Assembly (NCBI GenBank): GCA_003167475.1
Contig: PMTB01000103.1
Span: 1 to 7,564 of the forward strand
Direction of reading: 5' to 3'
DNA from: a candidate division FCPU426 bacterium
GTDB lineage: Bacteria > Oederibacteriota > PGYV01 > Palsa-1178
Length of the DNA: 7,564 bases
Notes under the pieces: generated by a model
What the model was told of the DNA's origin: nothing
The model's input: the letters and a program-made list of their open reading frames with translations, nothing else
Database searches by the model: none
Shown: positions 1 through 6,074 of the stretch, in pieces
Numbering within the stretch: position 1 is the first letter of the stretch
How the letters are laid out: each line of letters starts with the position of its first letter
Position numbers and translations under genes: made by a program

Positions 1-114
1 AACCACTTTGCAGGGCTTCAAGATCAATATTTCTTTCTATAAGTTCTGGTGGAGCAGATCGGGATTGAACCGACGACCCTCAGACTGCCAGCCTGATGCT
101 CTCCCAGCTGAGCT
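1..114. repeat. Direct repeat, copy 1 (tRNA-Ala plus downstream spacer)
   Basis: Positions 1-114 repeat 204-317 with one mismatch (T at 24, A at 227). The unit covers tRNA-Ala nucleotides 9-76 and the 46 bp downstream of CCA. The homology resumes beyond the insert: 191-202 matches 318-329. The repeat may extend past the left edge of the window. Confidence 0.93.
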
Positions 115-198
115 GAGGCGCTCGTTGCATGCGCAAGCATGCAACTTTATAATATTAGCTACCTCTCGACTTGTCAGGCTACTGCCTGACACTGCCCC
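47..198 (-). pseudogene. tRNA-Ala(GGC), second copy, split by a 76-nt insert
   Basis: On the minus strand, 198-191 supply nucleotides 1-8 of a tRNA-Ala and 114-47 supply nucleotides 9-76 including CCA. Both parts match the intact copy at 325-250 base for base. Between them lies a 76-nt insert (190-115). No tRNA base is lost and no target-site duplication is visible. The break falls between U8 and A9, at the acceptor/D-arm junction, so the acceptor stem can only pair if the insert is looped out or removed. The neighbouring intact copy could supply the function. The likeliest reading is a disrupted duplicate. A processed or intron-like tRNA, or an assembly error, cannot be excluded. Confidence 0.75.
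115..190 (-). other. 76-nt two-hairpin insert inside tRNA-Ala copy
   Basis: This segment is absent from the intact tRNA-Ala copy. In tRNA orientation it opens with a perfect 7-bp hairpin (190-173, loop AGTA), continues with an AT-rich linker (about 168-146), then a perfect 9-bp hairpin (145-124, loop TTGC; GCAA on the other strand), and ends with 9 bases, GAGCGCCTC. It has no open reading frame and no recognisable group I or group II intron core. The opening hairpin repeats the 9-mer GGCAGTAGC that also spans the acceptor/D-arm junction of the intact tRNA. That points to local template switching or to a small palindromic element. Its identity is unknown. Confidence 0.6.
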
Positions 199-203
199 AC
201 GAC

Positions 204-317
204 AACCACTTTGCAGGGCTTCAAGAACAATATTTCTTTCTATAAGTTCTGGTGGAGCAGATCGGGATTGAACCGACGACCCTCAGACTGCCAGCCTGAT
301 GCTCTCCCAGCTGAGCT
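204..317. repeat. Direct repeat, copy 2 (tRNA-Ala plus downstream spacer)
   Basis: This is the partner of 1-114 at an offset of 203 bp. The near-identity of the non-functional spacer as well as the tRNA indicates a recent tandem duplication, recent gene conversion, or an assembly duplication. Confidence 0.93.
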
Positions 318-325
318 ACTGCCCC
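250..325 (-). tRNA. tRNA-Ala (anticodon GGC)
   Basis: The minus strand folds into a canonical 76-nt cloverleaf. The 7-bp acceptor is GGGGCAG with CTGCTCC, including the G3-U70 wobble pair that is the alanine identity element. The 4-bp D stem is GCTC/GAGC. The anticodon loop is CTGGCAG with GGC at positions 34-36. The T arm is GTCGG-TTCAATC-CCGAT, and the discriminator A is followed by an encoded CCA. It reads GCC (and GCU by wobble) codons. It lies about 105 bp downstream of the cyclase gene, behind its own candidate promoter at 374-402. A split second copy follows 51 bp downstream. Confidence 0.97.
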
Positions 326-373
326 ACGAGTAATCTGAGTTTTTAATTTTTTAAGCTATTTCAAAGTAAAACA

Positions 374-402
374 ATTTTACATTATCCGCCCCTTAAAGGC
401 AA
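374..402 (-). promoter_or_regulatory. Candidate sigma70-type promoter for tRNA-Ala
   Basis: On the minus strand there is a TTGCCT -35-like box (402-397), a 17-bp spacer and a TAAAAT -10-like box (379-374). It sits in the 105-bp gap between the cyclase stop and the tRNA and would start RNA near position 367, about 40 nt before the mature tRNA end. The -10 matches 5 of 6 consensus bases and the -35 matches 4 of 6. The call rests on sequence and placement only. Confidence 0.4.
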
Positions 403-430
403 TATAAAAATTCACGTTTTTATCCCGGAT

Positions 431-2833
431 CTACCCCTTCTGTTTGTTCAGCCAGTTGTTCACGTACGCGTCCACCTGGGTCGCGGTCGTGAAGACCTCG
501 AAGACTTCCACGTCCTTTTCTATCCCCTTAAGCGCGATTGGCTGTTCAAGTTTCGACATTGACACGTACTTCTCCATCGCCTGGTCAAAATAATAATGCA
601 CATTGTATGACAGCCCTATTTTTGCGGCTTCAACCACACTCACCTCAACCTCGTTCCGCAGTGTATTGAAGACATCCGAAGTTATCACTATCCCCTGGTT
701 GAATAGTTTCCTGTTCTGCGAGTAGGCCTTGCGCGGGATGTTCTTTATTCCGTAAAGCTTTTCCAGGTATTCTTTCACCTCGGCGGCCGAACCGGACAGC
801 CTGGCTGCCTGGGTCAGGCTCGGCGAGAGCACTATATTGAACCTGACATTGTTTTCCTCGCCTATGACGGCAAAAAATAACTCCCCCTCGGTGATACCTA
901 TGCCTATTTCCACCCTGGGCATTGAATACTCTCCCGCCACCACATGCAGTGCTTCCTCTATCTTAAGCTTAGGGTTCCTGATTATCATGGTAAGGAAATC
1001 CCTTACTTCTTCGGCCTGCGCGTTATGATCTATGGCAGACAGGTCCCCGGTCTTCATATCGGTATTTATGGCCCCTATCCTTACCAGTTCCTTGAATATT
1101 GATTTTTCCTTAGACTTTATCTTTTCCTCGGCCTCGCGCCTTAAGCCAGCGAATTCCCGGTGTATTATATACGCCGTCCTCAGGCATTCGGATACCTTGG
1201 AAAAATGCGCCGCGAACCCGTCCCCCGCGAAATATATTTCCGTGCCGCCGTTGGCTATCGATGACTTATAAACCGTGTTCAGGTACGGGGTTAAAAAACC
1301 TGCCGTGTCCTTGGTGAGTTTCATGGTTGTCTCAGTGGAGTTGCGCAGGTCCGCGAACATGAACAATTTCTTGCCCCTGACCGTGCCCTCGCTTCCCGGG
1401 TATATGGCCCCTTCCTCGCGGATATAAAAAAGGTTGCCTTCCTCAAACAGGTTCTCTATCCTGGTTTTTTGGTCCGTTGAGATGTTCACGCAGTCTATAC
1501 TGTCCCTGCCGGTCCCGGGATCTTGGCCGGGCTTTAGCAGGCTCTGCCTCATTATTTTTATCCCCACCATCTCCTCACTGTATGCCGATTTCTTGCCGTA
1601 CTTCGACCTGATGTCTAAAAAGTTATTCATGAGCCTTAAGGAATATGAAAAATTCTCAATTCCCGCCGTCAGTATTTTTTCCAGTTCCTTCGGCCTTAGT
1701 CCTCCGAAAATGGATTTTGCGCTCCTTAGCACCCTGTCGCAGGCGAAATCCAGGTACTTGGAGAGTTCCTTTGACTTTGCATTGCCTATGGTTTTCAGCA
1801 GCTTTTGGCAGTAATTTTTGACCTTGTTGTCGCTGAAAATATCCTCTATTACATTGTCATGCTTTATGAAGTTGAGCAGGTCGCTTGAACCTGTTTCGGC
1901 TAATATTTCCTTTATCACCCTTCGGATGTTGCTTTTCTCGTATTTCAGGGTTATCTTTTCCTTGAATTCCCTGTCCCGGTCTATTAACTTCATGAGAACG
2001 CGCCTGTCTTTTTTATGGTTGAGCATGAGCCTTATATTGTTCATATCTGACAGTATATTCTTAAAACTGTCGTTTACTTTTATGCGTTTGGATACTTCGG
2101 CCAGGTCCTCAAAGAGCCCGATGAACTTGTTGAATATGGACCTGTCCGTGTATATAGCCCTGTCACGGGCGAATATTATCCTCTCCACGTGCGTCATGTC
2201 CGCCGTGTCAGCATACATTATCACATAGCGGTTGATGAGTGGCTCTATCTTACTGCCGTCCTGGCCCGTACGCTCCGAGCGCGTGCGCCTGACTTCCTCG
2301 TCGTAAAAGATCTCGCTGAATATCACCTCAAAAGCCATTCCGAGCCTGATGGTAAGCGTGTCCCGCATTATTTTCAGTGTGTCAAAATGCCTTTGGAAGT
2401 ATTCTTCGGACATGAGGGCGATAAGGGTCAGTATCGAGGTCCACACAAAAAATTCAAGGTCGTCGATCTTAAGTTCTTTCTGCTGTTTTATGCCGTTGAT
2501 TATCATCAGCTTTATTTTTGCCTGGAGCCTGGTCTTGCGGTTATAATACCACGCGTTAAAATCGGACCACTGCGCGTTGTTAAAGTCCCCGAGTATATCA
2601 AAATAAAAATTGACCATATTCTTATCCTGCGGCAAAGCCCCAAAATCCCTGAATTTATCCTCGGAAAGGACGGCTTCGTGTATGAATGAGTTTATAAAAT
2701 CATGGATTTCCTTCTCAAACTCGAAGTTAAAGGTGGCCTGGTAATATTTGTTGGTCGGGTCATAGTTGACCTCGGAGTTCTTGTGGTAAAAGCCAAGGTC
2801 GAGCTTTTTGGGGTAAAGGCTTATGTCTGCCAT
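431..2833 (-). CDS. Class III nucleotide cyclase-domain protein with unknown N-terminus
   Basis: This is an 800-residue, apparently cytosolic protein with no signal peptide or convincing membrane segment. Residues 1 to about 480 are charged, probably helical, and not a domain I recognise. Residues about 487-782 resemble class III adenylate/guanylate cyclases: FADLRNST (first metal Asp, D495), GGTEIYFAGDGFAAHF (second metal Asp, D538), GIGITEGELFFAVIG (644-658), QAARLSG with Arg678, and a terminal ALKGIEKDVEVFEVF typical of the family. The Lys that normally selects adenine, before the second Asp, is Tyr534. The usual catalytic Asn of the VNxAARL motif aligns with Thr674. Cyclic-nucleotide synthesis is therefore uncertain, and a sensor or degenerate role is possible. 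The spacing between D538 and the GITEG motif is unusually long. The start has a clear AAGGAG (2844-2839) 5 nt upstream. It is 44 bp downstream of the DUF192 gene and probably the last gene of that operon. Confidence 0.85.
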   Translation of the reverse strand: MADISLYPKKLDLGFYHKNSEVNYDPTNKYYQATFNFEFEKEIHDFINSFIHEAVLSEDKFRDFGALPQDKNMVNFYFDILGDFNNAQWSDFNAWYYNRKTRLQAKIKLMIINGIKQQKELKIDDLEFFVWTSILTLIALMSEEYFQRHFDTLKIMRDTLTIRLGMAFEVIFSEIFYDEEVRRTRSERTGQDGSKIEPLINRYVIMYADTADMTHVERIIFARDRAIYTDRSIFNKFIGLFEDLAEVSKRIKVNDSFKNILSDMNNIRLMLNHKKDRRVLMKLIDRDREFKEKITLKYEKSNIRRVIKEILAETGSSDLLNFIKHDNVIEDIFSDNKVKNYCQKLLKTIGNAKSKELSKYLDFACDRVLRSAKSIFGGLRPKELEKILTAGIENFSYSLRLMNNFLDIRSKYGKKSAYSEEMVGIKIMRQSLLKPGQDPGTGRDSIDCVNISTDQKTRIENLFEEGNLFYIREEGAIYPGSEGTVRGKKLFMFADLRNSTETTMKLTKDTAGFLTPYLNTVYKSSIANGGTEIYFAGDGFAAHFSKVSECLRTAYIIHREFAGLRREAEEKIKSKEKSIFKELVRIGAINTDMKTGDLSAIDHNAQAEEVRDFLTMIIRNPKLKIEEALHVVAGEYSMPRVEIGIGITEGELFFAVIGEENNVRFNIVLSPSLTQAARLSGSAAEVKEYLEKLYGIKNIPRKAYSQNRKLFNQGIVITSDVFNTLRNEVEVSVVEAAKIGLSYNVHYYFDQAMEKYVSMSKLEQPIALKGIEKDVEVFEVFTTATQVDAYVNNWLNKQKG

Positions 2834-2877
2834 GTAAACTCCTTCGTTTTAGCCGAAAATTCAATAATTTTACATTT

Positions 2878-3213
2878 TCAATTTTGAATTTTTAATTGAT
2901 CCTTGATCTTCAATTTCATTCGTTTTATGTCCCCGGTGTTCATCTCCAGAGTGTCTTTTGCCTTTAAACAAAACGACATTGTCCACGGGGCCATGTTTTC
3001 ACGCACGAAAACGATCTTTCCACCCGCATCCAGCATTATAACATCAATTGGCATTTTCATAAAGTACGTATGTATGGAATTACAGTCTTTGAAATACATG
3101 GAATAGCCGGCTGGTATCGATTCCCTGCCCATGAGGCCCATGAACCGTTCAATAAAACCGGAGGCAACACGGACATTGTCAAATAATTGCTTTTTCTCCT
3201 TGAATATCTTCAC
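2878..3213 (-). CDS. DUF192 family protein
   Basis: This is a 111-residue protein that matches the DUF192 family over nearly its whole length: RFMGLMGR (23-30), the core CNSIHTYFMKMPIDVIMLD (44-62), GKIV (65-68), the APW turn (75-77), and a C-terminal TLEMNTGDIKRMKLKIKDQL resembling the family's LELPAG-like ending. The biochemical function of the family is not established. Many members carry a signal peptide, but this one starts directly at the domain and should be cytosolic. Translation starts at GTG; a GGGGGA stretch (3222-3217) lies only 3 nt upstream, so the ribosome site is imperfect, but no better in-frame start is visible. It follows tadC after 63 bp, most of which is a large inverted repeat, and precedes the cyclase gene by 44 bp. 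In my recollection DUF192 genes are often near Tad/type II secretion F genes, which fits here. Confidence 0.9.
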   Translation of the reverse strand: MKIFKEKKQLFDNVRVASGFIERFMGLMGRESIPAGYSMYFKDCNSIHTYFMKMPIDVIMLDAGGKIVFVRENMAPWTMSFCLKAKDTLEMNTGDIKRMKLKIKDQLKIQN

Positions 3214-3243
3214 CAGTCCCCCATTTAGGGTTTTGTCTTCCCC

Positions 3244-3291
3244 ATGCAGGGATTATAAAATTTATCCTTATAAATTTTATAATCCCTGCAT
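3244..3291. repeat. Perfect 22-bp inverted repeat overlapping the tadC stop
   Basis: Positions 3244-3265 and 3270-3291 are exact reverse complements separated by the 4 bases CCTT. On the minus-strand transcript the 5' arm carries the last four tadC codons (Met-Gln-Gly-Leu) plus the TAA stop, and the 3' arm lies in the gap before the DUF192 gene. The stem is GC-rich at its base (GCAGGG) and otherwise A/T. No U-run follows it on either strand, so it is not a standard intrinsic terminator. It may stabilise the upstream mRNA 3' end, partially uncouple tadC from the downstream genes, or be the scar of a template-switch inversion. Confidence 0.92.
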
Positions 3292-4134
3292 TAATTTTAT
3301 CACAATGGGGGCGAAAAGCACAATAAATATGACGGGGAATATGAAAAGCATGAGCGGAATGAGCAGTTTGACCGGCGCTTCGTGGGCTTTTTTCTTCAGG
3401 TACTGGAACCTTTTCTGGCGGATCTCCGCGGCCTGGCCCTTGATGATCTCCTTTAAATTCCCGCCCATTTTATCCGCCTGGATAAAGGCGTTCGCAAAAC
3501 CGGAGAGTTCCTTTATGGAAAGCTTTTCATCCAGTTCGCGCATGGATTCCGAAAAACTTTTCCCGAGCTGTGTTTTTTTGATGACCGTATTGAGTTCCCC
3601 CGCGAACGGGCACTTTGACCGTGAGGAATACCTTGCCATGGCCATGTTCAGGGACAAACCGCCCTCTATATTGGCGCCTATTATGTCAAACGCGTCCGGC
3701 ATTTCCTTGAGTATATCGTCCTGTTTTTTCCTGACTTTGGAACGCAGTAAAAGCTCCGGGATAAAAAACGCAAACAGGGCAAACCCCAGGCTTATTAAAA
3801 CATCCCCTGAAACTGTGTAAACCAGGCAAAAAACCGCTATGACCGCCGTTTGTTCGATAAAAAGGAAGTACTCGGGGCTTATTTTGTCCTCATAGTTTAT
3901 CTTTGCAAGCAACCCTGTAATGTTCACGTACCTTGTGTTTTTTACAAGTATCAGGTTCATTTTAACGGCATAAGACCTCAAAAAACCAAAAACTTCCTTA
4001 ATCTTATTGTATAATTCCGGCGTCTTATGCCCCTGCAGGGCCCGCATGGCGTTCTGCCGGTAAATGATCAGGGCAAAAGCTCCGGCAAAAGAAGCGCCCG
4101 CGGTGAACAGCAGCAAAGTGAACAGCAGTTTCAT
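3277..4134 (-). CDS. tadC: TadC-like type II secretion F-domain membrane protein
   Basis: This is a polytopic inner-membrane protein of the GspF/TadC superfamily, a platform component of Tad (Flp) pilus or related secretion machines. Counting from the ATG at 4134 (285 residues), there is a membrane segment near 3-25, two around 92-131, a cytoplasmic F domain from about 143 with the signature EMPDAFDIIGANIEGGLSL and the later TQLGKSFSESM, and a C-terminal segment LLIPLMLFIFPVIFIVLFAP typical of TadC. A GTG at 4140 would add two residues, but AAAGGG (4145-4140) lies 5 nt before the ATG and overlaps that GTG, so the ATG is preferred. The gene is 25 bp after tadB, its usual partner. Its last codons form one arm of a 22-bp inverted repeat. 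Separating TadC from other F-domain proteins rests on C-terminal pattern and gene order. Confidence 0.9.
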   Translation of the reverse strand: MKLLFTLLLFTAGASFAGAFALIIYRQNAMRALQGHKTPELYNKIKEVFGFLRSYAVKMNLILVKNTRYVNITGLLAKINYEDKISPEYFLFIEQTAVIAVFCLVYTVSGDVLISLGFALFAFFIPELLLRSKVRKKQDDILKEMPDAFDIIGANIEGGLSLNMAMARYSSRSKCPFAGELNTVIKKTQLGKSFSESMRELDEKLSIKELSGFANAFIQADKMGGNLKEIIKGQAAEIRQKRFQYLKKKAHEAPVKLLIPLMLFIFPVIFIVLFAPIVIKLMQGL

Positions 4135-4139
4135 AAACA

Positions 4140-4145
4140 CCCTTT
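4140..4145 (-). promoter_or_regulatory. Shine-Dalgarno site deciding the tadC start
   Basis: AAAGGG on the minus strand lies 5 nt before the ATG at 4134-4132. The alternative GTG start (4140-4138) overlaps this site and would have no usable ribosome-binding site, so the shorter reading is preferred. Confidence 0.6.
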
Positions 4146-4159
4146 CGGGGATTCCGCAA

Positions 4160-4996
4160 TCATTTGACGTCCACTATGCGCATGATGACCACCGCTCCTG
4201 TTATTTCCATCACAACAGCGGCAGCCAGCGCTGCCACACCTATCCCGGTGTTAAACAACGGCGCTATATATCCCGGGTCCATAAAGGAAATGACAACTAT
4301 CATGAAAACGGGCAGCAGCCCGACTATGATGCCTGATAATACCCCCTGTGATGTCAGTGACTTCACTTCCCGGCCAAGTTCTTCCCTTTTTCTTATGGTA
4401 TCGAGTATGTTTGAAAGCACTTCAGTTATGTTGCCGCCGGTTTCCAGGGCCGTATTGACCGCGGAAATGACTATCTCATTTTCTTTAAGGGGTATCTTTG
4501 CCGAGAGTTCCGCCAGGGCGTCATGCAGGCTTTTGCCCAGTTCGACTTTTTTCAGGACCTGTGACATTTCCAGGCCTATGGGGCCTTTATCCCTTGACGC
4601 GATCTGCTGAAAGGTTAAGATAATGCTCATGCCGGCCTTAAGCCCTGATATGACAGACTCGAGAAAACCAACGAGCCCGCAATAGTACCGGTTTATATAT
4701 TTTTTCCTCTCGGCCGCGGCGTACATGGACGGGATGGCGAACATGACAGGGACGCCAAAAACCGCAAACATCCACTGGCCGGTCAGGAAAACAAGAAAGG
4801 CTATGATAACAACAGTTAAACACTCAAGCCTTATTATGACGCTGGATTTGATCCCCGTGATGCTCGTCCTTATCATGGAATCGATGCCGGATTTGTAATT
4901 TTGGATTCTTGACGCGATATATGACCTGATGGCCCGGTTATGGTATACCGCAATGGCCGCGGAAACGAACAGAAAGAGAGCCGCTATGATCTTCAT
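4160..4996 (-). CDS. tadB: TadB-like type II secretion F-domain membrane protein
   Basis: This is a 278-residue polytopic inner-membrane protein of the TadB type, the partner of TadC in the platform that works with the TadA/CpaF ATPase in Flp pilus assembly. It has an N-terminal hydrophobic segment (2-18), membrane segments at about 58-93, an F domain from about 105 to 235 (FLESVISGLKAGMSI, then VELGKSLHDAL and ALETGGNITEVLSNI), and a C-terminal pair of segments around a DPGYIAPLFNTGIG motif characteristic of TadB. The ATG is 4 bp after the pheS stop with no good Shine-Dalgarno, which suggests translational coupling to pheS. tadC follows after 25 bp. No tadA/cpaF or pilin gene is nearby, so the rest of the machine must be encoded elsewhere or this is a minimal system. 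Confidence 0.92.
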   Translation of the reverse strand: MKIIAALFLFVSAAIAVYHNRAIRSYIASRIQNYKSGIDSMIRTSITGIKSSVIIRLECLTVVIIAFLVFLTGQWMFAVFGVPVMFAIPSMYAAAERKKYINRYYCGLVGFLESVISGLKAGMSIILTFQQIASRDKGPIGLEMSQVLKKVELGKSLHDALAELSAKIPLKENEIVISAVNTALETGGNITEVLSNILDTIRKREELGREVKSLTSQGVLSGIIVGLLPVFMIVVISFMDPGYIAPLFNTGIGVAALAAAVVMEITGAVVIMRIVDVK

Positions 4997-5000
4997 GCGG

Positions 5001-5996
5001 CTAAAACTGTTTGAGGAACCTCAGATCGTTTTCGAAAAAAAGCCGCATATCGTCTACCTGATATTTTAGTATGGCAATTCTTTCGACTCCCACACCGAAC
5101 GCGAATCCGGAGTACTTCTCGGGATCGATCCTGACGGCCCTCAATACGTTAGGATGAATCATTCCTGCGCCTAAAATCTCCAGCCAGCCCGTACGTTTGC
5201 ACATATTGCAGCCCTTGCCGCGGCAATGCACGCACTGTACGTCAACTTCTGCTGACGGTTCCGTGAACGGAAAAAAACTCGGCCTGAACCTTGTCTTCAG
5301 GTCAGACCCGAATATTTCCTTTAAAAACAGGTCCAGGACGCCCTTAAGGTCGCTGAACCGGATATCTGTATCGACCATGAAGCCTTCCACCTGGTGGAAA
5401 ACGGTCGAGTGCGAAGCGTCTATGGCGTCCCTGCGGTAAACGCGGCCGGGTGCCAGCACTTTGAGCGGCGGCGCGTATTTTTCCATGGTCCTCACCTGTA
5501 TGGGCGAAGTATGGGTGCGAAGGAGGTATTCGTCATTGATGTGGAAAGTGTCGTGCATGTCGCGGGCCGGGTGCTCCGGCTGGAAGTTCAACGCGGTGAA
5601 GTTATAGTAGTCTTTTTCTATCTCGGGCCCTTCCTCTATGGAAAAACCCATGCGCGTGAATATCGATTTTATCTCGTCCATCACTTTTGTGAGCGGGTGT
5701 AGTGTGCCGGTGGCAACGTCATAAGCCGGCAGCGTTATATCCATACCCTTAAGTTCTTCGGTTTTTTTAATATCTAGAAGTTCGGTTTCTTTTTCCGCGA
5801 AAAGCGTCTCAACGTAAACCTTCAGCTCATTGATCTGTCTGCCGGTCTCTTTTTTGTCAACAGCGTCTTTTAGCGTGGAAAAAAGCCCGGTTACAGCGCC
5901 TTTTTTTCCGTTATATTTCGCCTTGAATTGTGTCAGCGCCACCGTGTCTTTGACGGCGTCCGCGTCCGCTTTGATCTGTTTTTTCAGTTCTTCCAT
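5001..5996 (-). CDS. pheS: Phenylalanyl-tRNA synthetase alpha subunit
   Basis: This is the catalytic alpha subunit of the (alpha-beta)2 enzyme that charges tRNA-Phe. Counting from the upstream ATG at 6008 (335 residues), there is an N-terminal coiled-coil tRNA-binding arm (about 1-90), then the class II catalytic core: GPEIEKDYYNFTALNFQPEHPARD (127-150), RTHTSPIQVRTM, motif 2 with GRVYRRD and FHQVEGF (205-210), FRPSFFPFTEPSAEVDV, and motif 3 GFAFGVGVERIAI (301-313), ending in the family's NDLRFLKQF. Cys259, 262, 267 and 270 form a probable zinc knuckle seen in many bacterial PheS. The in-frame ATG at 5996 is preferred because GGGGA precedes it while the ATG at 6008 has no ribosome site; either start leaves the core intact. 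The beta-subunit gene pheT is not adjacent; tadB follows 4 bp after the stop. Confidence 0.97.
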   Translation of the reverse strand: MEELKKQIKADADAVKDTVALTQFKAKYNGKKGAVTGLFSTLKDAVDKKETGRQINELKVYVETLFAEKETELLDIKKTEELKGMDITLPAYDVATGTLHPLTKVMDEIKSIFTRMGFSIEEGPEIEKDYYNFTALNFQPEHPARDMHDTFHINDEYLLRTHTSPIQVRTMEKYAPPLKVLAPGRVYRRDAIDASHSTVFHQVEGFMVDTDIRFSDLKGVLDLFLKEIFGSDLKTRFRPSFFPFTEPSAEVDVQCVHCRGKGCNMCKRTGWLEILGAGMIHPNVLRAVRIDPEKYSGFAFGVGVERIAILKYQVDDMRLFFENDLRFLKQF

Positions 5997-6017
5997 TTTT
6001 CCCCGCATATTAAAATG

Positions 6018-6045
6018 ATAAATCCAGGCAAAAGCCTGGATTTAT
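6018..6045 (-). promoter_or_regulatory. Perfect 12-bp hairpin in the pheS leader
   Basis: Positions 6018-6029 and 6034-6045 are exact reverse complements around an AAAA loop (UUUU in the minus-strand RNA), with a GC-rich CCAGGC/GCCTGG core. It ends 9 bp before the upstream pheS ATG and 21 bp before the preferred one. A second, weaker 8-bp A/T pairing (6062-6069 with 6084-6091) lies just upstream. No U-run follows in the direction of pheS, so a plain terminator is unlikely. On the plus strand the stem is followed only by ATTTT, and no plus-strand gene exists to terminate. It could be a leader control element or an RNA-processing site between the small gene and pheS. Confidence 0.5.
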
Positions 6046-6074
6046 ATTTTGCGCATCTATGATACTTTATCGGT

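Noticed and set aside
126..153. Plus-strand TTGCAT-16 bp-TATAAT promoter-like pattern inside the tRNA insert
   Set aside because: The -35-like box is part of the 9-bp hairpin and no plus-strand gene follows. The match is probably coincidental with an AT-rich linker.
115..190. Group I intron or integron attC site in the tRNA insert
   Set aside because: At 76 nt it is too short for a group I intron and does not end in G. The hairpin ends do not fit the attC core pattern GTTRRRY / RYYYAAC.
8..271. Plus-strand 87-codon open frame over the tRNA region
   Set aside because: It runs through the antisense of both tRNA-Ala copies, so it is an accidental reading frame.
404..423. A/T inverted repeat (ATAAAAA and TTTTTAT, 6-nt loop) just after the cyclase stop, as an intrinsic terminator
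   Set aside because: The stem is only 7 A/T pairs with no GC, so it would be too weak to act as a typical intrinsic terminator.
2189..2689. Plus-strand 166-codon open frame inside the cyclase gene
   Set aside because: It lies antisense to a well-supported 800-codon gene, with no family resemblance and no upstream ribosome site I could find.
3131..3820. Plus-strand 229-codon open frame across tadC and the DUF192 gene
   Set aside because: It is antisense to two recognised genes and to the 22-bp inverted repeat, and the composition is a shadow of minus-strand hydrophobic codons.
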